This document shows, in pieces, positions 58,881 to 64,000 of a stretch of 64,000 bases of DNA. Under the pieces are notes generated by a model. It saw only the letters and a list, made by a program, of their open reading frames with translations, was not told the origin of the DNA and did no database searches. The stretch is from positions 248,001 to 312,000 of the forward strand of contig NZ_SISF01000033.1 of NCBI RefSeq assembly GCF_004310285.1. The letters are read 5' to 3'. Source of the DNA: Agrobacterium cavarae. Lineage in GTDB: Bacteria > Pseudomonadota > Alphaproteobacteria > Rhizobiales > Rhizobiaceae. Position numbers and translations under genes: made by a program. Position 1 is the first letter of the stretch. Each line of letters begins with the position of its first letter.

Positions 58881-59669
58881 ATGGATGTCCTCTTCCTGTT
58901 TCTGATTGCCCTTGGCCTGTCGCTTGCCATGATTGCGGCCTGGGCCGTGCAACGCCGCACGGGGGCAAGCGGCTGGATCGATACGATCTGGTCTTTTGCC
59001 GTCGGTATCGGCGGCATTGTCGCAATCCTTATTGCCGATGGCACGCAGGAGCGCAGGCTCGCCGCATTCCTGCTCGTGGCCGTCTGGTCCATCCGGCTGG
59101 GCAGCCATATCGGCTCCCGCACCAAGGGCGGCGGCGAAGATCCGCGTTATGCCAAGCTCGTCGAGGAATGGGGCGACAACGCCTCCAAACGCCTCTTCCT
59201 GTTTCTGCAGATCCAGGCTCTTGCCGGGTTCATTCTGGTCCTTGCCATCTATCTGGCAGCCTTCAGCACAGCCAGCTTTCCCCACTCGCTGGATCTGATC
59301 GCCGTCGTCATCGGTCTTCTGGCCATTGCCGGCGAAGCACTGTCGGACCGGCAACTGGCACGCTTCCGCAAGAAGCCGGAAGCCAAGACCGAAGTCTGCG
59401 AGGAAGGCCTGTGGCGCTATTCCCGCCACCCCAACTATTTCTTCGAGTGGCTCTACTGGTGCTCATGGCCGCTACTGGCTCTGACGGGGCCCTCGCCTTT
59501 CGCCTGGGCAGCGCTTCTGGCGCCAGCGTTGATGTATTGGCTGCTCGTCCATGCGTCCGGCATCCCGCCGCTTGAAGAGCACATGCTGCGTTCGCGCGGC
59601 GAGAAATTCCGCGCGCTGCAGCGTCGCGTCAACGCATTTTTCCCCGGTCCACGCAAAGAGGAGGCATGA
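58881..59669 (+). CDS. DUF1295 steroid-5-alpha-reductase-like enzyme
   Basis: A 262-residue membrane protein with six to seven predicted helices and a C-terminal NADPH-binding section, EEGLWRYSRHPNYFFEWLYWCSWPL, which is the DUF1295/steroid-5-alpha-reductase signature. It probably reduces a double bond in a lipid. It ends one base before the Cfa-like gene. This partner combination recurs in bacterial membrane-lipid-modification clusters linked to singlet-oxygen stress. Confidence 0.9.
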   Translation: MDVLFLFLIALGLSLAMIAAWAVQRRTGASGWIDTIWSFAVGIGGIVAILIADGTQERRLAAFLLVAVWSIRLGSHIGSRTKGGGEDPRYAKLVEEWGDNASKRLFLFLQIQALAGFILVLAIYLAAFSTASFPHSLDLIAVVIGLLAIAGEALSDRQLARFRKKPEAKTEVCEEGLWRYSRHPNYFFEWLYWCSWPLLALTGPSPFAWAALLAPALMYWLLVHASGIPPLEEHMLRSRGEKFRALQRRVNAFFPGPRKEEA

Positions 59670-59670
59670 C

Positions 59671-60702
59671 ATGAACATGTTGGCATTCGCCATCAACGCA
59701 GCCGAAAAGGCACCGCTGTCCGACGGCCTCACGCTGACCGGCATCGATTTCCTCTGCAACCGCACCAAGCGCCGGCTGGAGAAGGTGCCGGAGAGCAAGG
59801 AGGCGGCCTTTGCCCGTGACATGGCGGATTTTCCTGTCGCCACACACACCGATGACGCCAACCGCCAGCACTACGAAGTGCCGGCGGAATTCTTCTCTCT
59901 GGTGCTCGGGCCGCAGCGGAAGTATTCCTGCTGCTATTACCTCGGCGATTCCAGCACGCTTGCCGATGCGGAAACCGCGGCACTGGCTGAAACCGTCAAG
60001 CACGCCGATGTCCATGACGGTATGGATGTTCTGGAGCTTGGCTGCGGCTGGGGTTCGCTATCGCTTTATCTGGCGCGGCAGTTTCCCAATGCCCGCATCA
60101 CCTCGGTTTCCAACTCCGCCTCGCAGCGCGCCTATATCGTCGGTGAGGCAGAGCGCCAGGGCCTCAGCAATCTCACCGTCATCACCGCGGACATGAACGA
60201 CTTTTCCCCAACGGGGACGTATGACCGCATCGTTTCGGTCGAGATGTTCGAGCATATGTCCAACTGGCGCGCTCTTTTCGAACGCACCAATGGCTGGCTG
60301 AAGGCGGATGGAAGGCTCTTCATCCACGTCTTCACCCACAAGAACCGCTCCTACCGCTTCGATCCGAACGACCCTGCCGATTGGATCGCACATCACTTCT
60401 TCACCGGCGGCATCATGCCGGCGCATGATCTCCCGCATCGTTTCGCCGATGTCTACGCCGTGGAAGCCGAATGGCGCTGGTCCGGCACGCATTACCGCCG
60501 GACTGCCATGGACTGGCTTGCCAATTTCGATCGCGAGGCTGACAGGATCACGCCGATCCTGCAGCGTGTGTACGGCAAGGACGCCTCGCTGTGGCACCGC
60601 CGCTGGAGACTGTTCTTTCTCGCCACCGCAGGGCTTTTCGGCCACGACAAGGGCGAGGTTTGGGGCGTCGGACACTATCTGCTGAAACCGGTCGGCAAAT
60701 GA
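59671..60702 (+). CDS. Cyclopropane-fatty-acid synthase-like methyltransferase
   Basis: A 343-residue Cfa-family protein. The SAM motif is VLELGCGWGSLSLYLARQFPNA near residue 115, followed by RIVSVEMFEHMSNW and DWIAHHFFTGG. It lacks the long N-terminal domain of E. coli Cfa, so it belongs to the shorter group that methylates phospholipid acyl chains. The ATG follows GAGGAGG. It overlaps the next membrane-protein gene by ATGA. Confidence 0.9.
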   Translation: MNMLAFAINAAEKAPLSDGLTLTGIDFLCNRTKRRLEKVPESKEAAFARDMADFPVATHTDDANRQHYEVPAEFFSLVLGPQRKYSCCYYLGDSSTLADAETAALAETVKHADVHDGMDVLELGCGWGSLSLYLARQFPNARITSVSNSASQRAYIVGEAERQGLSNLTVITADMNDFSPTGTYDRIVSVEMFEHMSNWRALFERTNGWLKADGRLFIHVFTHKNRSYRFDPNDPADWIAHHFFTGGIMPAHDLPHRFADVYAVEAEWRWSGTHYRRTAMDWLANFDREADRITPILQRVYGKDASLWHRRWRLFFLATAGLFGHDKGEVWGVGHYLLKPVGK

Positions 60703-61256
60703 CAGACAGAGGCGCAAGCGCGAAACAGGACGCGTTGACGGCAGCCACCGTCACCGTGGCCTGGATCATCATTGCCAACAAGCCGTTCTACCCCCCGACC
60801 ATCTGGTGGGTGGTCGGCAATGGCGTCGAGGCGGCATGGATCAGCGTGCTTTCCATGCCCTTCTTTCTCGCCATCCCTTTCATCGCCAGGCGGTCCGCGC
60901 TGGCGGCAAGAATTGCGCTTCCCCTCGTCGGCACCATCGACACGGTGTTCGAAACCAAGCTCTTCGGCACGGGATCGGGCACCGAGTTGTTCTTTGCCGC
61001 CTGCATCATGCTGGTGGCACTATCTTTCAGGGCAAGCGAAAAACTCTGGCAGATCGGCCTGACGGGCGTCGTCTTTGCCGGCTTCTTGACCACGCGCTAC
61101 CTGATCGGCGATGCGTTGCACATCTGGAGCGCGGAGGATCTGGGCAAGCTGTTCAACCTCAATGCTTTTGCCGTCGCCTGCCTCACCGCCTTCATCGCGC
61201 TTCGCTATTCAGGCCTTCGCGGCGCCGATCACTCCTCGGGCACAAGCCCGTCATAG
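60699..61256 (+). CDS. Membrane protein, DUF2878-like
   Basis: A 185-residue protein with about six predicted helices. NKPFYPPTIWWVVGNGVEAAWISVLSMPFFLAIPFIARRS and ALRYSGLRGADHSSG are visible. It resembles the small membrane proteins beside Cfa/DUF1295 genes; the DUF2878 name is tentative. The start overlaps cfa by ATGA, so it is probably co-translated. The end overlaps a small convergent gene. Confidence 0.75.
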   Translation: MTDRGASAKQDALTAATVTVAWIIIANKPFYPPTIWWVVGNGVEAAWISVLSMPFFLAIPFIARRSALAARIALPLVGTIDTVFETKLFGTGSGTELFFAACIMLVALSFRASEKLWQIGLTGVVFAGFLTTRYLIGDALHIWSAEDLGKLFNLNAFAVACLTAFIALRYSGLRGADHSSGTSPS

Positions 61257-61438
61257 ACTTCTAGAAGTGCGGCGGAGATGGCCGCACCCAGCGCATTCGC
61301 CGCATCGCGGATCTCCTCGTCCTTGCCATCGCGTGACGCGATCGCCAGCGCCGAAGCCTCGACCGCGATGATCTCCTTGGCACGCTCAATGGCCCAAAGG
61401 CCAAAGTCGCCGCGATTGTCGATCGATACTGTGTCCAT
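61229..61438 (-). CDS. Small hypothetical protein
   Basis: A 69-residue frame with an ATG start: MDTVSIDNRGDFGLWAIERAKEIIAVEASALAIASRDGKDEEIRDAANALGAAISAALLEVYDGLVPEE. It predicts mostly helix. It overlaps the end of the preceding convergent gene by 28 bases. A longer frame upstream to 61741 is unlikely. The family is not recognised; the ribosome-binding site is weak. Confidence 0.5.
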   Translation of the reverse strand: MDTVSIDNRGDFGLWAIERAKEIIAVEASALAIASRDGKDEEIRDAANALGAAISAALLEVYDGLVPEE

Positions 61439-61682
61439 TGCTTTGTCATCCCCTGGAAGCAATGCGCCGATATGGAGCAGTGCCAGAAAAAGTCTGTAAG
61501 CAAAAAGGCCGGCAAAAGCCACCGGTTGCAGGCTTTGTAGGAGGATCGAAGCCGCTCGCACGTTAACGCAATACCGTCTTTCCTGATGACAGGCCGGGAT
61601 CAATGCCGCATGTTCCGGGTTAGAAAACTGTGAGCCCAAGTCTCTGGCCTCGAATAGATTTTGAACAAGGAGCTTTTTTGAG

Positions 61683-63098
61683 ATGAGTTTGAAGTTTGGA
61701 ACGAGCGGTCTGCGCGGCCTGTCGGAAGATCTGAAGGGCAAGGCTTCCGCCCTTTATGCCACAGCCTTCGCCCATCATCTTCTGAACTCCGGCCTGGCAA
61801 AACAGGGCGACCCGATCCTCATCGGACAGGACTTTCGCGACTCGAGCCCGGCGATTGCCGCAAGCTGCATCGGCGCGCTGAAGGCCGCCGGCCTCAAGCC
61901 GCTCGATTGCGGCGCGCTGCCAACGCCGGCGCTGGCGCTTTACGGCCTGTCGCTCAAGGCAGCGGCCCTGATGATTACCGGCTCTCACATTCCCGCAGAC
62001 CGCAACGGCATCAAGTTCTACCGCCCCGATGGCGAAATCGACAAGCAGGACGAAACCGCGATTGCCAATCTGGCCGCAAGCCTGAAGCAGGACGAGCTGA
62101 CGGTTGAGGAAGGCACGGGCGAAAGCCGCGGCAGCGAGGCAAACGAACTCTTCTATGAGCGCAACATCGGCCTCCTGCATGACGATGCGCTGAAAGGCCT
62201 GAAGATCGGCGTCTATCAGCACAGCACCGTGGCGCGCGATCTCTTCGTCGACGTCCTGGCCCATTACGGCGCCGACGTCGTGCCGCTTGGCCGCTCGGAG
62301 AGCTTCATTCCGGTCGATACCGAGGCCGTATCTCCCGACACGCTGGAGAAACTGAAGGCCTGGGCGCCGGAGCACGGTCTGGATGCGATCGTCTCCGCCG
62401 ATGGCGATGGCGACCGGCCTTTGCTTGCCGATGAAACCGGCACGCCGCTGCGTGGCGATCTTATCGGTCTCATTACCTCGAACTTTCTCAGAGCAGGCGT
62501 CGTCGTCACGCCGGTCACCTCCAATTCCGGCATCGAGGCGGCGGGTGACTTCAAGGTGGTGCGCACCAAGGTCGGCTCGCCCTTCGTCATCGCTGGCATG
62601 GCCGATGCGCTGTCGGAAGGTCGCGACCACGTGGTCGGCTTTGAGGCCAATGGCGGCTTCCTGACGGCAACGCCCTTTACCCTGCACGGCAAGCAGATCG
62701 CGCCCCTTCCCACCCGCGATTGCTTCCTGCCGATCCTCGCCACACTGCAATTGAAGGCAAGCCAAGGCAAGACACTGTCCGAGGTCGCCGCTACCTACTC
62801 GCTGCCGGTCGCAGCCGCCGACCGCCTGCAGGATTTCGCCCAGGAGAAGAGCTCGGCTCTGATGGAGCACCTGCGTGCCTCGCGCAGCAATCTCGAAGCG
62901 TTCCTCAAGCCCGTCGGCGCGGTTCAGTCCACCAGCGATATCGACGGCCTGCGGGTGACGCTGACCAATGGCAACACCATCCACTTCCGCCCCTCGGGCA
63001 ATGCCCCGGAAATGCGCTGCTACGTGGAAGCGGCGAATGAAGACGAGGCCAATGCGCTGCTGAACCAGGGGCTCAACCTCATCCGCAATTTCGGCTGA
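61683..63098 (+). CDS. Phosphomannomutase / phosphoglucomutase family protein
   Basis: A 471-residue alpha-D-phosphohexomutase. The phosphoserine loop reads TGSHIPADRNGIK with Ser 101; the usual TASHNP is altered but the Ser is kept. The metal loop is DGDGDRPL, the sugar loop GFEANGGF and the phosphate site RPSGNAPEMRCY. Rhizobial NoeK is of this kind and feeds GDP-mannose/fucose for surface polysaccharides. Sugar preference cannot be read. It stands alone and is followed by a strong hairpin. Confidence 0.88.
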   Translation: MSLKFGTSGLRGLSEDLKGKASALYATAFAHHLLNSGLAKQGDPILIGQDFRDSSPAIAASCIGALKAAGLKPLDCGALPTPALALYGLSLKAAALMITGSHIPADRNGIKFYRPDGEIDKQDETAIANLAASLKQDELTVEEGTGESRGSEANELFYERNIGLLHDDALKGLKIGVYQHSTVARDLFVDVLAHYGADVVPLGRSESFIPVDTEAVSPDTLEKLKAWAPEHGLDAIVSADGDGDRPLLADETGTPLRGDLIGLITSNFLRAGVVVTPVTSNSGIEAAGDFKVVRTKVGSPFVIAGMADALSEGRDHVVGFEANGGFLTATPFTLHGKQIAPLPTRDCFLPILATLQLKASQGKTLSEVAATYSLPVAAADRLQDFAQEKSSALMEHLRASRSNLEAFLKPVGAVQSTSDIDGLRVTLTNGNTIHFRPSGNAPEMRCYVEAANEDEANALLNQGLNLIRNFG

Positions 63099-63115
63099 TC
63101 GTTTTTGACAACCAT

Positions 63116-63147
63116 CAGGATGCGGCAACGCAAATTGCCGCATCCTG
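63116..63147. terminator. Hairpin after the phosphomutase gene
   Basis: CAGGATGCGGCAA and TTGCCGCATCCTG form a perfect 13-bp stem around a 6-base loop, 18 bases after the stop. A weak pyrimidine tract follows. Likely an intrinsic terminator. Confidence 0.7.
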
Positions 63148-63211
63148 GCCTTTCCATTTGCACTTTGCCTGAGGACGGGCCAAAAGCGGAGCAAACGGAG
63201 ACGGCTAAGGC

Positions 63212-63613
63212 GTGGCAGACGATACGATCACTCTCTATGAAGCCATTGGTGGAGACGCCACCGTGCGTGCGCTCACGCGCCGCTTCTATCAGCTGATGGA
63301 CACATTGCCGGAAGCCGCCCATTGCCGCGCCATCCATCCCGCTGATCTGTCCGGCAGCGAGAGCAAGTTTTACGATTACCTGACAGGCTATCTTGGCGGG
63401 CCGCCGGTCTATGTGGAAAAATACGGTCACCCCATGCTGCGCCGCCGCCATTTCGTCGCACCGATCGGTGCAAGCGAAAGGGATGAGTGGCTGCTCTGTT
63501 TCCGCCGCGCCATGGATGAGACGATCGAAAACCCGAAGCTGCGGGACATCATCTGGGCGCCGGTGGAAAGACTGGCCTTTCACATGCAAAACCAGGAAGA
63601 GGCGCAGCCATGA
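63212..63613 (+). CDS. Group II truncated hemoglobin
   Basis: A 133-residue two-over-two globin of the TrHbO group. LYEAIGGDATVRALTRRFYQLMDTLPEA at the N-terminus, FYDYLTGYLGGPPVYVEKYGHPMLRRRHFVAPIG with the proximal His (RRHF) and a Trp-containing end are typical. Such proteins bind oxygen and NO and handle oxidative or nitrosative stress. The start is GTG behind GGAGACGG. It overlaps the next gene by ATGA. Confidence 0.92.
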   Translation: MADDTITLYEAIGGDATVRALTRRFYQLMDTLPEAAHCRAIHPADLSGSESKFYDYLTGYLGGPPVYVEKYGHPMLRRRHFVAPIGASERDEWLLCFRRAMDETIENPKLRDIIWAPVERLAFHMQNQEEAQP

Positions 63614-63978
63614 ACCAGGGCATCCTGAAAGCTGGGACACTGTTTTTGAGCGGCGTGCTCGGCGCCTCCGGTGTGGCACTCGCCGCTGCGGCCACCCATA
63701 CGGGCGCGACAGTGCTGCTCGGCAATGCGTCCGCCATGTGCCTTGCCCATGCGCCTGTGCTCCTCGGTCTCCACCTTGGTTGGGATCGCATCAAGACCGC
63801 CCTGCCCACTGCCCTTCTTCTTGGCCTTGGAACCGCACTCTTTGCCGGCGATCTCGTCTCCAAGCATTTTGCCGGTAAAAGCCTCTTTCCCATGGCCGCC
63901 CCCGCAGGCGGTCTCGGCATGATCTTCGGCTGGTTGGCGCTTGCGGCCTCGGCCTTTTTTCCATCCGCACGGCACTAG
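63610..63978 (+). CDS. DUF423 membrane protein
   Basis: A 122-residue protein with four predicted membrane helices. LSGVLGASGVALAAAATH and AGDLVSKHFAGKSLFPMAAPAGGLGMIFGWLAL are the two DUF423 blocks. The family is uncharacterised. The ATG overlaps the truncated-hemoglobin stop, so both are probably translated together, perhaps linking the membrane protein to oxygen or NO stress. The gene ends 22 bases before the window edge. Confidence 0.9.
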   Translation: MNQGILKAGTLFLSGVLGASGVALAAAATHTGATVLLGNASAMCLAHAPVLLGLHLGWDRIKTALPTALLLGLGTALFAGDLVSKHFAGKSLFPMAAPAGGLGMIFGWLALAASAFFPSARH

Positions 63979-64000
63979 CACGGCGAAATCGCGGCTCATG

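Noticed and set aside
61620..63194. 524-codon - strand open frame opposite the phosphomutase
   Set aside because: The + strand phosphomutase has all four active-site loops; the antisense translation shows no domain.

Overview
The window is chromosomal-looking DNA from an alphaproteobacterium of the Agrobacterium/Rhizobium group. The clearest marker is a complete chvE-gguA-gguB-gguC operon with a divergent gbpR-type LysR gene, the sugar-sensing and uptake locus of Agrobacterium. A bigR-blh sulfide-detoxification operon, dispersed palindromic intergenic repeats of rhizobial type, HWE-family histidine kinases, high GC and tightly overlapping genes point the same way. I see no transposase, prophage or CRISPR array.

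Region by region. (a) 0-17.3 kb is dominated by purine breakdown: xdhC, a LysR regulator, membrane urate oxidase puuD and guanine deaminase guaD on the + strand, then, after unrelated genes, a - strand operon puuE-uraD-[mntA-hepT]-allA-uraH-phosphoesterase. Together they take guanine and xanthine through urate, 5-hydroxyisourate, OHCU and allantoin towards glyoxylate and urea. A HEPN/MNT toxin-antitoxin pair sits inside this operon, and its HEPN partner lacks the catalytic histidine. Between the two halves lie a chemoreceptor, RidA, a bdcA/bdcR pair, lactate dehydrogenase and a D-Ala-D-Ala carboxypeptidase. (b) 17.3-26.6 kb: a 2H-phosphoesterase-like protein, a split MnmC pair arranged head to head, a DEAD-box helicase, a hybrid kinase without its phospho-accepting His, DoxX, a class II amidotransferase and an L,D-transpeptidase lipoprotein. 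(c) 27-32 kb: the ATP-grasp / alpha-E / transglutaminase operon, a metallo-beta-lactamase-fold protein and a methyltransferase. (d) 32.4-37.2 kb: a DUF1349 gene behind a hexanucleotide repeat, a LOV blue-light kinase, a BchE-like radical SAM protein and a VOC protein. (e) 37.3-43.6 kb: gguC-gguB-gguA-chvE and gbpR.

(f) 43.6-48.7 kb is a looser, accessory-looking stretch: small orphan genes, repeats, a low-GC patch, tRNA-Arg(CCG) and short secreted proteins. (g) 48.7-51.2 kb: blh-bigR-yeeE/yedE, with an AT-rich palindrome as the likely BigR operator. (h) 51.5-56.7 kb: an HWE kinase and an arsenic locus, arsR-acr3-arsC-arsH, facing a second arsR with an ArsK-like MFS exporter. (i) 56.8-64 kb: an alpha/beta hydrolase, a membrane-lipid-modification cluster (DUF2177, DUF2147, DUF1295, Cfa-like methyltransferase, membrane protein), phosphomannomutase, truncated hemoglobin and a DUF423 protein.

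Most functional names rest on motif and family recognition by eye. Start codons were chosen by ribosome-binding sites, overlaps and known family N-termini; several are GTG or TTG. No database search was possible.
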